Shown piece after piece: positions 8,536-16,068 of a stretch of DNA of 45,958 nucleotides; within the stretch, counting starts at the first letter, position 1; every line of letters starts with the position of its first letter. Under the pieces are notes generated by a model that did no database searches, was not told the DNA's origin, and was given only the letters and a program-made list of their open reading frames with translations. Source of the stretch: Flavobacterium sp. Root935. GTDB taxonomy: Bacteria; Bacteroidota; Bacteroidia; Flavobacteriales; Flavobacteriaceae. The translations under genes and the position numbers were made by a program. Location: NCBI RefSeq assembly GCF_001429295.1, contig NZ_LMJL01000010.1, positions 419,276 to 465,233 of the forward strand, read 5' to 3'.

Positions 8536-8748
8536 TTATTTTTTCACTTTTGCAGTTTCTGTTTTTGGGGCTTCAGTTTTTGGAGCTTCTGTTTTTTCTG
8601 ATTTTGCTTTTTTATCAGATTTGTGTTTAGGATGTTTTGTTGCTTTCACCTCTTTAGCTGGAGCTTCTTTTCCATTTTTTGCTGGAAAAGCTTGAACCAT
8701 TGCACTTGTTCCTAAAACTGCTACTAATAACATTAATAAATTTCTCAT
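8536..8748 (-). CDS. Secreted lysine/alanine/glutamate-rich miniprotein, Asr-like composition (copy 2)
   Basis: The protein has 70 residues with a Sec signal peptide (1-20, ending VQA; AVLGT and MV shared with copy 1). The mature chain consists of K, A, E, T, P, S and H, including a tandem KTEAP repeat near the C-terminus. It is predicted to be disordered, basic and exported. It lies immediately upstream of the response regulator on the same strand, with its own terminator between. Its promoter (8791-8826) has the same repeat operator as copy 1. The function is unknown; buffering, polyanion binding or protection of the envelope are possibilities suggested only by composition. Confidence 0.8.
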   Translation of the reverse strand: MRNLLMLLVAVLGTSAMVQAFPAKNGKEAPAKEVKATKHPKHKSDKKAKSEKTEAPKTEAPKTETAKVKK

Positions 8749-8790
8749 GATTTCTAAGTATTTAAATTAATAACTTTTTATTTTACAGAT

Positions 8791-8826
8791 CAAAATTACC
8801 TTCGAAAAATGAAGAGATCATGAAGA
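8791..8826 (-). promoter_or_regulatory. Promoter with OmpR/PhoB-type direct-repeat operator (copy 2)
   Basis: The minus-strand -7 box TAATTTTG (8791-8798) lies 42 bases before the ATG. CTTCAT repeats (plus-strand ATGAAG at 8809-8814 and 8820-8825) again start 11 bp apart, with the proximal one 10 bases from the -7 box, the same geometry as copy 1. The sequences between and around the repeats differ from copy 1, so the conserved parts look selected. The remaining spacer up to polA (8827-9037) is AT-rich with nothing else recognised. Confidence 0.65.
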
Positions 8827-9037
8827 AATCACCGAATAAAAAAATTTAACTTGATATTAACTCTTTGCATTTTTTCCTACCATATAATATAGAACTTCAT
8901 TTTAGCGTGGTGTATTTAAAGTTTATGAATATCTACAAAGTTAAATGTCCTTATATAACTTATGTGATGAAAAAAAATCTTATTAGTCTAATTTTTAAAA
9001 ACCCAATTGTTTATTTTTACAGACTAATATTTTTTAT

Positions 9038-11890
9038 ATGTCAACTCAAAAACGTCTTTTTCTTCTAGATGCTTACGCATTAATTTTTCGTGGTTATTAT
9101 GCCTTTATAAAAAACCCGAGAATCAACTCAAAAGGAATGGATACATCTGCAATTATGGGATTTATGAATTCCCTTTTAGATGTTATTAAAAGAGAAAAAC
9201 CAGATCATTTAGCTGTTGCTTTTGACAAAGAAGGAAGTCAGGTAAGAACCGAAATGTTTGCTGAATATAAAGCCAATCGTGATGCAACGCCAGAGGCTAT
9301 TAAAATTGCCATTCCTTATATTCAAGAATTATTAAAAGCCATGCACATTCCGATTATTGAAATCGCAGGATGTGAAGCCGATGACTTAATTGGAACAATT
9401 GCCAAACAAGCCGAAAAACAAAATTATAAGGTTTACATGGTAACACCTGATAAGGATTTTGCACAATTGGTTTCTGAAAATATATTTATGTACAAACCTG
9501 CCCGAATGGGTAACGGAATCGAAATTTGGGGAATTCCTGAGGTTTTAGCCAAATTTGAAGTGGAAAGACCTGAACAAGTAATTGATTTTCTTGGAATGAT
9601 GGGCGACGCTGTGGATAACATTCCTGGATTGCCTGGTGTTGGCGAAGTAACCGCTAAAAAGTTCTTGAAAGAATTTGGCACAATGGAAAACCTTTTAGAA
9701 AACACACATTTACTAAAAGGAAAAATGAAAGAAAATATCGAAGCTAATAAAGACAAAGGTATTCTCTCTAAAAAACTCGCAACTATTATATGTGACTGTG
9801 ATGTTGTTTTTAATGAAGACGACTATGAACTTTCACGTCCTGATATCGAAAAAACAGATGCTATTTTTCAGGAATTGGAATTTAGAAGAATGGCTGAGCA
9901 GTTTGATAATTTATTTAAAGTTGGAGGCGGAAATGAATTAGCAAGTTCTACTCCAGCATCTGATGCCAAATTATACAAAAAGCCACAGCCTAAAAACGAA
10001 GATCAATTTGACCTTTTTGGCGGAGGCGGAACTACTTTAGACGAAAGCGCTGAAGCTGCTAGAAATTCATTTTACAATACTTTAGAAAATACTGAACATT
10101 CTTATCAAACTATTCAAGGTGATTTAGGTATTAAATTGCTTCTACAGAATTTACAAAAACAGACTTCTGTTTGTTTTGATACAGAAACCACAGGAATCGA
10201 TGCTTTGCATGCAGAACTTGTTGGAATGTCTTTCTCATACGAAAAAGGAAAAGCCTTTTATGTACCGTTTCCGGAAAGCCAAGAAGAGGCACAGGCTTTA
10301 GTTGACAAATTCGTTCCGTTTTTTGAAAATGAAAATATTGAGAAAATCGGGCAAAACTTAAAATACGATTTAAAAATTCTGGCTAATTACGGCGTTACCG
10401 TAAAAGGTAAACTTTTTGACACCATGATTGCGCATTATCTGATTAATCCAGATATGCGTCATAATATGGATATTTTAGCAGAAACGTATTTAAAATATTC
10501 TCCTAAATCTATTGAAACTTTAATTGGAAAAAAAGGAAAAAATCAGCTTAACATGCGTGATGTTCCTTTAGAAGATATTAAAGAATATGCTGCTGAAGAT
10601 GCTGATATTACTTTACAATTAAAAGAAATTTTTACCGCTGAACTAGACAAAACAGAAACTAAAAAGTTATTTGATGAAATCGAAATTCCATTAGTAAGCG
10701 TTTTAGCTGCGATGGAAACAGAAGGAATTCGTCTTGATGTTGATTTCTTAAAACAAATGTCTACAGAGATGGATGTTGAAATCAAATCTTTAGAAGAAAA
10801 AATATACGAAACTGCCGGCGAGAAATTCAATTTGGCTTCTCCAAAACAATTAGGAGACATTTTATTTGATAAACTTAAAATTGGCGGCGCAAAGCAAAAG
10901 AAAACCAAAACGGGTCAATATGCAACTGGAGAAGAAGTTTTGACTTATTTAGCTAATGACAATCCAATTGTAAAACAAATTTTGGACTGGCGTCAAATGG
11001 TGAAACTGCAAAGTACTTACATCATGGCTTTGCCGGAACAAGTTGACAAAAAGACTTTACGCGTTCATACGGATTATATGCAGACTGTTGCTGCAACAGG
11101 ACGTTTAAGTTCTAATAATCCGAATCTGCAAAACATTCCGATTCGTACCGAAAGAGGCCGTCAGATTCGTAAAGCATTTATTGCTCGCGATGAAAATCAC
11201 ACTTTAATTTCTGCCGATTACTCGCAAATCGAATTAAGAATTATTGCCGCTTTAAGCGGAGAAGAAAATATGATTGCTGCTTTTCAAAATGGAGAAGATA
11301 TTCACAGAGCTACAGCCGCTAAAGTTTTTGATGTGGCCTTAGAAGAAGTTTCGCGCGAACAAAGAAGCAACGCTAAAACCGTAAACTTCGGAATTATATA
11401 TGGTGTTTCTGCTTTCGGTTTAAGCAATCAAACTTCATTATCCCGCGGTGAAAGTGCCTCTTTGATCGATGCATATTACAAAACATATCCGAGATTAAAA
11501 TCATACATTCAGGATCAGGTTGAATTTGCTCGTGAAAATGGTTACGTACAGACAATTTTAGGACGTCGTCGTTATCTTAAAGATATCAACTCTGCAAATG
11601 CTGTTGTTAGAAGTGCCGCCGAGCGAAATGCTGTAAATGCACCAATTCAAGGAAGTGCGGCAGATGTTATCAAAATTGCAATGATCAATATTCATAAAAA
11701 ATTACAAGACGAAAACTGGAAATCGAGAATGCTGCTTCAAGTGCATGATGAGCTTGTGTTCGATGTTCACAATGATGAACTCGAAAAAATCCAGCCAATG
11801 ATTAAACACGAAATGGAAAATGCATTTAAAATGATAGTTCCGTTGGAGGTTGAAATTGGAATCGGTAAAGACTGGTTAGAAGCGCATTAA
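9038..11890 (+). CDS. polA: DNA polymerase I with 5'-3' and 3'-5' exonuclease domains
   Basis: The protein has 950 residues. The N-terminal flap/5' nuclease (about 1-290) begins LFLLDAYALIFRGYYAF and shows the GCEADD and TPDKDFAQL metal-site motifs. The proofreading exonuclease (about 350-530) is intact: FDTETTG, GQNLKYD and the YAAEDAD segment carry the DEDD acids. The polymerase domain (about 540-950) has motif A SADYSQIELR, the O-helix region RSNAKTVNFGIIYG and motif C VHDELVF. It fills gaps and removes RNA primers in replication and repair. The start at 9038 is directly followed by conserved sequence. It converges on the lacI-type gene with a shared terminator. Confidence 0.97.
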   Translation: MSTQKRLFLLDAYALIFRGYYAFIKNPRINSKGMDTSAIMGFMNSLLDVIKREKPDHLAVAFDKEGSQVRTEMFAEYKANRDATPEAIKIAIPYIQELLKAMHIPIIEIAGCEADDLIGTIAKQAEKQNYKVYMVTPDKDFAQLVSENIFMYKPARMGNGIEIWGIPEVLAKFEVERPEQVIDFLGMMGDAVDNIPGLPGVGEVTAKKFLKEFGTMENLLENTHLLKGKMKENIEANKDKGILSKKLATIICDCDVVFNEDDYELSRPDIEKTDAIFQELEFRRMAEQFDNLFKVGGGNELASSTPASDAKLYKKPQPKNEDQFDLFGGGGTTLDESAEAARNSFYNTLENTEHSYQTIQGDLGIKLLLQNLQKQTSVCFDTETTGIDALHAELVGMSFSYEKGKAFYVPFPESQEEAQALVDKFVPFFENENIEKIGQNLKYDLKILANYGVTVKGKLFDTMIAHYLINPDMRHNMDILAETYLKYSPKSIETLIGKKGKNQLNMRDVPLEDIKEYAAEDADITLQLKEIFTAELDKTETKKLFDEIEIPLVSVLAAMETEGIRLDVDFLKQMSTEMDVEIKSLEEKIYETAGEKFNLASPKQLGDILFDKLKIGGAKQKKTKTGQYATGEEVLTYLANDNPIVKQILDWRQMVKLQSTYIMALPEQVDKKTLRVHTDYMQTVAATGRLSSNNPNLQNIPIRTERGRQIRKAFIARDENHTLISADYSQIELRIIAALSGEENMIAAFQNGEDIHRATAAKVFDVALEEVSREQRSNAKTVNFGIIYGVSAFGLSNQTSLSRGESASLIDAYYKTYPRLKSYIQDQVEFARENGYVQTILGRRRYLKDINSANAVVRSAAERNAVNAPIQGSAADVIKIAMINIHKKLQDENWKSRMLLQVHDELVFDVHNDELEKIQPMIKHEMENAFKMIVPLEVEIGIGKDWLEAH

Positions 11891-11920
11891 TCTAATTTTA
11901 GATTTATAAATCTACGCAAT

Positions 11921-11940
11921 CTTGTCCTTGCAAGGAACGA
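11921..11940. repeat. Degenerate copy of a dispersed GTCATTGC-type intergenic repeat
   Basis: The segment GTCCTTGCAAGGAACGA (11924-11940) resembles the interspersed word GTCATTGCGAGGAACGA known from many Bacteroidota genomes. A second copy in the opposite orientation lies at 43706-43731. Confidence 0.4.
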
Positions 11941-11946
11941 ACACAA

Positions 11947-11980
11947 AAAAAAGGACTATTCTTTCGAGTGGTCCTTTTTT
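11947..11980. terminator. Bidirectional terminator between polA and the LacI-type gene
   Basis: The stem GGACTATTC/GAGTGGTCC (11953-11961 with 11966-11974, two G-T pairs) is flanked by A's on the left and T's on the right, so it can terminate both converging transcripts. Confidence 0.85.
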
Positions 11981-11999
11981 ATCTATAATATTTTATTGA

Positions 12000-13025
12000 C
12001 TAAACTTTTCTCGTAGACTCTCGTTCTTTCAATTTCGTCTTAATTACGATGGTTTCATATTCTGAAATTGTTCCTTCTGGTTCTTCTAATCTTTCGATTA
12101 ATCTTTTTGCAGCAGTTTCTCCAATTTCAACACCATGCTGACTTATAGTAGTCAAACTTGGTGACAAACGTCTCGAAGCTAAAATTCCGTCTGCGAAACC
12201 TATTATTGATATATCTTCAGGAACTCTGTATCCTTTTTTCAAACTCACTCTTAAAGCAGCAACTGAATCATTTTCATCCAAAGCAAAAATTCCGTCGATT
12301 TTATGATCAAAAAGCGAATCTATTTTAGCTTTCATATCATCTTCAGAATCGGTTCGAAGAATAATTTTTTCGTTTACTGGAATATTATTGTCTTTTAACG
12401 CTTTCAAATATCCGTCTGCTCTCAGTTTCCCAACACTCAAATTATCTACAGAAGAAATAAGTGCAATATTTTTACATCCTAAATTAATTAAATGTTGCGT
12501 AGAGTTTAAAGCTGAATCAAAATCATCTACAACCACTTTATCACAATCTACTTCGTCAGCAATACGGTCGAACATTACTATTGGAGTTCCATCATTAATT
12601 ATTTCAGAGAAATGATTGTAGTCCTGCAATTTTTGAGCTTCTTGAGAAACAGACAAAATAAACCCGTCGATAGTCCCGTTGCTCAACATCTCTAAAGTAT
12701 GAACTTCTTTTTCAAGAGATTCATTAGAAATACAAGTAATTACATTATATCCTTTTTTATCGGCAACTTTCTCAATACCGCTAAAAACTTTCGCAAAGAA
12801 AGAATTTAGAATATTCGGAATAATAACTCCAATGGTTTTAGTTTTACGATTCTTTAAATTCAGACCAATAACATTCGGCTTATAATTTTTGAGTTTGGCA
12901 TACTCCTTAATCTTCACCTTCGTCTGCTCACTTATTTCCGGACTGTCGTTAAGCGCTTTTGACACTGTAGACACAGAAACTCCTAGTTCCTTCGCAATTT
13001 GTTTTAGAGTTGCTTTAGCTTTCAT
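12000..13025 (-). CDS. LacI-family transcriptional regulator
   Basis: The protein has 341 residues. The N-terminal HTH (TLKQIAKELGVSVSTVSKAL, 6-25) and hinge (about 45-60) are followed by a periplasmic-binding-protein-like effector domain (about 64-330) starting TIGVIIPNI. The operator and sugar effector cannot be deduced. No transporter or glycoside hydrolase gene is adjacent, which is unusual because Bacteroidota LacI regulators often sit beside a polysaccharide-utilisation locus. The downstream neighbour on the other strand is a ferritin-like pair transcribed divergently. Confidence 0.93.
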   Translation of the reverse strand: MKAKATLKQIAKELGVSVSTVSKALNDSPEISEQTKVKIKEYAKLKNYKPNVIGLNLKNRKTKTIGVIIPNILNSFFAKVFSGIEKVADKKGYNVITCISNESLEKEVHTLEMLSNGTIDGFILSVSQEAQKLQDYNHFSEIINDGTPIVMFDRIADEVDCDKVVVDDFDSALNSTQHLINLGCKNIALISSVDNLSVGKLRADGYLKALKDNNIPVNEKIILRTDSEDDMKAKIDSLFDHKIDGIFALDENDSVAALRVSLKKGYRVPEDISIIGFADGILASRRLSPSLTTISQHGVEIGETAAKRLIERLEEPEGTISEYETIVIKTKLKERESTRKV

Positions 13026-13050
13026 CTAATAAAAGTTTATGTAATTAATA

Positions 13051-13058
13051 CAAATATA
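13051..13058 (-). promoter_or_regulatory. -7 box (TATATTTG) for the LacI-type gene
   Basis: Exact TAnnTTTG on the minus strand, 25 bases before the ATG at 13025. The remainder of 13059-13220 is AT-rich and carries no recognised box for the divergent ferritin-like genes. Confidence 0.5.
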
Positions 13059-13220
13059 GTAGAATTACCGAAAATAAAACAAAAAACAACTACCAGTATT
13101 TGAAATTATATGCTCAATTCGAAATAAAATAAAAAAAGAGGATTTTTCTGAAACCGTACCTACAAAAATTTCGTTAATAAGCTTAATACAATGTTATTAA
13201 CCTTAATAAAAACCTAGATT

Positions 13221-13967
13221 ATGAAAAACGAAGTTAAAATTCATGAAGTTGATCCTTCACTGAATAGCAGAAGGAGCTTTCTTAAGCTCAGTGGATTAAC
13301 ATTAGTGACCACAGGTTTAGTTTTAGCTGGCTGCAGCGACAATGATAACGATAACCCAATAGAAGACACTTCTTTACCTGGAGTAAGAAATGGTGTTTTT
13401 GATTTAGGCTCTGGTGATTTTGGAGTCCTAACCTACGCTTACGCTTTAGAGCAGTTAGAAGCAGATTTTTATACTAAAGTTGTAAACGCGAGCAGTTTCA
13501 ATACTGTATTTAATGATATAGAACGTCAAGTTCTAACAGATTTATATCATCATGAAGTAGTTCATAGAGATTTTTTCAAAGCTGCTTTGACTGGAGCACT
13601 TCCTGATCCAAATTCTCAATTACTTCCTTCTTTGGCTTTTACTTATGGCTCTCTAAATTTCAATAACCGTACTGAAGTTTTAGCAACTGCAAAGGCACTT
13701 GAAGATACTGGAGTTGCTGCTTATAATGGAGCAGGAAAATTGATCAAAACGGCTGACTACTTATTATTAGCTGGAAAAATTGTTTCTGTTGAGGCCAGAC
13801 ATGCTTCAGCAATTAGAAGTTTAATTAATCCGAATTCAAAAGATTTTGCCGGAGATGATATTGTAAATATGTCAACAGGTTTAGATGATGCTAAAGATCC
13901 ATCTAAAATCCTGCCGATTGCAGCCAATTTTATTACTACAAAATTTACAGCTAAATACCTTCCTTAA
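13221..13967 (+). CDS. Ferritin-like domain lipoprotein with twin-arginine leader (first of a pair)
   Basis: The protein has 248 residues. The leader NSRRSFLKLSG (15-25) is a twin-arginine motif followed by a hydrophobic stretch and a lipobox LAGC, so it should be a Tat-exported lipoprotein. The ferritin-like four-helix bundle keeps carboxylate and histidine ligands in the expected places: ALEQLEADFY, HHEVVHRDFF, ALEDTGVAAY and VEARHAS. This indicates a di-metal site; the activity (ferroxidase, oxidase or manganese binding) is unknown. It is followed after 25 bases by a paralog, certainly in the same operon. Confidence 0.85.
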   Translation: MKNEVKIHEVDPSLNSRRSFLKLSGLTLVTTGLVLAGCSDNDNDNPIEDTSLPGVRNGVFDLGSGDFGVLTYAYALEQLEADFYTKVVNASSFNTVFNDIERQVLTDLYHHEVVHRDFFKAALTGALPDPNSQLLPSLAFTYGSLNFNNRTEVLATAKALEDTGVAAYNGAGKLIKTADYLLLAGKIVSVEARHASAIRSLINPNSKDFAGDDIVNMSTGLDDAKDPSKILPIAANFITTKFTAKYLP

Positions 13968-13992
13968 TCTTAACCAGTAAAACTTAGAAATT

Positions 13993-14805
13993 ATGAACAT
14001 TTTAAAATTTATAGAAACCTTTACTGACGACAATTTAATGAAAAGCACAGGCTCAAGAAGAGACAGTTTTTCGCAGTTTGGGAATATCGGAAAAAATTTA
14101 GCCTTAGCATCAATCCCATTCGGATTATCGGCTCTTACTAATAAAGCATTTGCAAAAGATATTACAGCAACACCTGCCACTCCTATTGGGGCTTTGCAAT
14201 TTGCATTAACATTAGAATATCTTGAAAATGAATTTTATGCTATGGCATTAGATTCTGGAGTAATTCCGGCATCTGAAAATGGCGGACGTGATTTAAAAGT
14301 ATTTCAGCAGATCGCAGCTCACGAATCTGATCATGTGAAATTTTTGATCGCAGGACTTGGCGGTACAGCAAGTGCTAATTTTGTACCAAAACCTACATTT
14401 GACTTTACAGTTGGCGGCGCTTTTGATCCTTTTAATGATTATCCAACCTTTTTAGCTTTGGCACAAGCTTTTGAAGATACAGGCGTACGAGCCTATAAAG
14501 GACAAGCCGCAAATCTTATTACTACACCAGATTTATTAACAGCAGCACTTCAGATTCATTCTGTTGAAGCTCGTCATGCTTCTGAAGTCAGAAGATTGCG
14601 AGGTTTAAAAGGATGGATATCCAATTCTGACCGAGGCGCTGGCATGCCGGCAGCCACACAAGCTGTTTATGATGGTGAGGGTGTAACGATGCAGGCTGGC
14701 TTCAATACTGCAACAGCATTTGGTGCGGCAGCTGGATCAGAAGCTTATGACGAACCATTAACTACACAACAAGTAGTCGATATTGCCAATATTTTTATTG
14801 TCTAA
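13993..14805 (+). CDS. Ferritin-like domain protein with Tat-like leader (second of a pair)
   Basis: The protein has 270 residues. The N-terminal region has GSRRDSFSQFG, a looser twin-arginine motif, then a weakly hydrophobic segment ending AFAKD, a plausible signal-peptidase I site (no lipobox). The ferritin-like domain matches its upstream paralog: LEYLENEFYAMAL, AHESDHVKFL, AFEDTGVRAYKG and VEARHASEVRRL carry the metal ligands. The C-terminus has an extra Ala/Gly-rich extension of about 60 residues. The lipidated and soluble forms side by side suggest a hetero-complex or division of labour in the envelope. Confidence 0.84.
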   Translation: MNILKFIETFTDDNLMKSTGSRRDSFSQFGNIGKNLALASIPFGLSALTNKAFAKDITATPATPIGALQFALTLEYLENEFYAMALDSGVIPASENGGRDLKVFQQIAAHESDHVKFLIAGLGGTASANFVPKPTFDFTVGGAFDPFNDYPTFLALAQAFEDTGVRAYKGQAANLITTPDLLTAALQIHSVEARHASEVRRLRGLKGWISNSDRGAGMPAATQAVYDGEGVTMQAGFNTATAFGAAAGSEAYDEPLTTQQVVDIANIFIV

Positions 14806-14827
14806 TATTTTTTTTCTAAAAATGCTG

Positions 14828-14862
14828 AACCGTCTTACTTTAATGTGAGACGGTTTTTTTTA
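14828..14862 (+). terminator. Terminator of the ferritin-like operon
   Basis: The stem AACCGTCT.../...AGACGGTT (14828-14838 with 14845-14855) runs into eight or more T's. Confidence 0.9.
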
Positions 14863-14925
14863 TGACTTGATTTATTAAAAAACTGAAGCCCTGATTTTCA
14901 GTACATAAAATATTCTTTTCAGGTA

Positions 14926-14956
14926 TTTGGTTTTAAAATAATTAATTGTACTTTTG
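14926..14956 (+). promoter_or_regulatory. Full-consensus promoter of the rplM-rpsI operon
   Basis: TTTG at 14926-14929 and TACTTTTG at 14949-14956 are separated by exactly 19 bases, the Bacteroidota housekeeping consensus TTTG-N19-TAnnTTTG. The start of transcription is expected near 14961-14964. Confidence 0.85.
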
Positions 14957-14957
14957 C

Positions 14958-14975
14958 ATCCCCTTTATTGGGGAT
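14958..14975 (+). promoter_or_regulatory. Hairpin at the 5' end of the rplM mRNA, candidate r-protein leader
   Basis: ATCCCC (14958-14963) pairs with GGGGAT (14970-14975) around TTTATT. The hairpin overlaps the predicted transcription start, so it would cap the short (about 40-base) leader. uL13 autoregulatory leaders have been described in relatives; whether this is one requires a covariance search. Confidence 0.45.
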
Positions 14976-14999
14976 GGAATGTTTAATTAAAATAATATT

Positions 15000-15455
15000 A
15001 TGGACGCATTAAGCTACAAAACAGTTTCAGCTAGCAAAGCCACTGTAACTAAAGAGTGGATTGTTGTTGACGCTGAAGGTCATAACTTAGGACGTCTTGC
15101 TTCTAAAGTTGCAATGATCTTAAGAGGTAAGTACAAGCCAAGTTACACACCGCACGTTGACTGTGGAGATAACGTAATTGTTATCAACTCAGAAAAAATT
15201 AACCTTACAGGTACAAAATTGAATGACAAAATTTACATGCGTCATACAGGTTACCCAGGAGGACAAAGAACTTTAACTGCTAAAGTATTGCAAGCTAAAA
15301 ACCCTGCATTATTAGTAGAAAAAGCTGTAAAAGGTATGTTACCTAAAAACAAATTAGGAGCAGAACTTTTTAGAAATCTAAATGTTGTTGTAGGATCTGA
15401 GCACAAACACGGAGCTCAAAAACCTAGAACTGTTAACCTAAATGATCTTAAGTAA
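15000..15455 (+). CDS. rplM: 50S ribosomal protein uL13
   Basis: The protein has 151 residues and matches uL13: WIVVDAEGHNLGRLAS near the N-terminus, GDNVIVINSEKI and the typical RHTGYPGG stretch. It binds 23S rRNA early in large-subunit assembly. It is the first gene of the rplM-rpsI pair; the stop TAA overlaps the rpsI ATG by one base. Confidence 0.97.
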   Translation: MDALSYKTVSASKATVTKEWIVVDAEGHNLGRLASKVAMILRGKYKPSYTPHVDCGDNVIVINSEKINLTGTKLNDKIYMRHTGYPGGQRTLTAKVLQAKNPALLVEKAVKGMLPKNKLGAELFRNLNVVVGSEHKHGAQKPRTVNLNDLK

Positions 15456-15841
15456 TGGGAGTTATTCACAAAATCGGTAGAAGAAAAACCGCTGTTGCAC
15501 GTGTATACGTTTCTGAAGGAACAGGAAATATCACTGTAAACAAAAAAGAATTCGCAACTTACTTTCCAACTGCAACTTTACAATACAAAGTTTTACAACC
15601 ATTGTCTATGACAGAAAATGTAAACAACTTTGATGTTAAAGTAAACGTTTACGGAGGTGGTACAACTGGTCAGGCAGAAGCTGTAAGAATGGCATTAGCA
15701 CGCGTAATGTGTGAAGTTAACGCTGAAAACAGAGGAATCCTTAAACCAGAAGGTTTATTAACAAGAGACCCAAGAATGGTTGAACGTAAGAAATTCGGTC
15801 AGAAGAAAGCTCGTAAGAGATTCCAATTCTCTAAACGTTAA
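15455..15841 (+). CDS. rpsI: 30S ribosomal protein uS9
   Basis: The protein has 128 residues and ends in the uS9 basic tail RKRFQFSKR, whose last Lys-Arg reaches the P-site tRNA. IGRRKTAVARVY and GGGTTGQAEAVRMALAR are family signatures. It is translationally coupled to rplM by the TAATG overlap. Confidence 0.97.
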   Translation: MGVIHKIGRRKTAVARVYVSEGTGNITVNKKEFATYFPTATLQYKVLQPLSMTENVNNFDVKVNVYGGGTTGQAEAVRMALARVMCEVNAENRGILKPEGLLTRDPRMVERKKFGQKKARKRFQFSKR

Positions 15842-15848
15842 TATTACC

Positions 15849-15873
15849 TGTCTTGTTCAAATGGGACAAGACA
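15849..15873 (+). other. Hairpin after rpsI without a T-run
   Basis: TGTCTTGTTC pairs with GGGACAAGACA (one G-T pair) around a short loop. No T-tract follows, so it is more likely an mRNA 3' end stabiliser or attenuator than an intrinsic terminator. Confidence 0.45.
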
Positions 15874-15907
15874 TTATCAATTATTTATTGAAATTAAAAA
15901 ACACAGT

Positions 15908-15934
15908 TATTGTTGCTCTCCTATCGAGGTAGGA
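15908..15934 (+). promoter_or_regulatory. Possible rpsB promoter and 5' hairpin
   Basis: TATTGTTG (15908-15915) is an imperfect -7 box with a TTG 17 bases upstream (15888-15890). It is followed immediately by TCCTA (15919-15923) and TAGGA (15930-15934), a 5-bp hairpin at the presumed mRNA 5' end, similar in position to the rplM hairpin. Confidence 0.3.
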
Positions 15935-15965
15935 TATAGTTTAGCATCTAAATGGGTTGAGTCTT

Positions 15966-16028
15966 AAAGTCGAAAGTCTTAAAGTCAATGCTCGAAGCCT
16001 AAAGCTTACAGCTTAGCGCCTAAAGCCA
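15966..16028 (+). repeat. Word-like repeat upstream of rpsB
   Basis: The stretch consists of repeated AAAGTC words, then GCCTAAAGCTTACAGC and GCCTAAAGCC. It is non-coding and lies in the rpsB leader; such phrase-like repeats recur throughout the window's intergenic gaps. Confidence 0.5.
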
Positions 16029-16068
16029 AAACACATTGCTAATCAACAGAACGTAAACTAGTACAAAA

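Noticed and set aside
8495..8695. Plus-strand ORF opposite the second polybasic miniprotein
   Set aside because: It is the mirror of a low-complexity K/E/A-rich gene and has Phe/Ser/Ala-rich composition; the minus-strand gene has a signal peptide, promoter and terminator.
9433..9756. Minus-strand ORFs inside polA and similar antisense frames within rpsB, tsf, thiC and the M3 peptidase gene
   Set aside because: They are opposite strongly conserved coding regions, have no plausible promoters and encode Ser/Ile/Lys-rich shadow translations.
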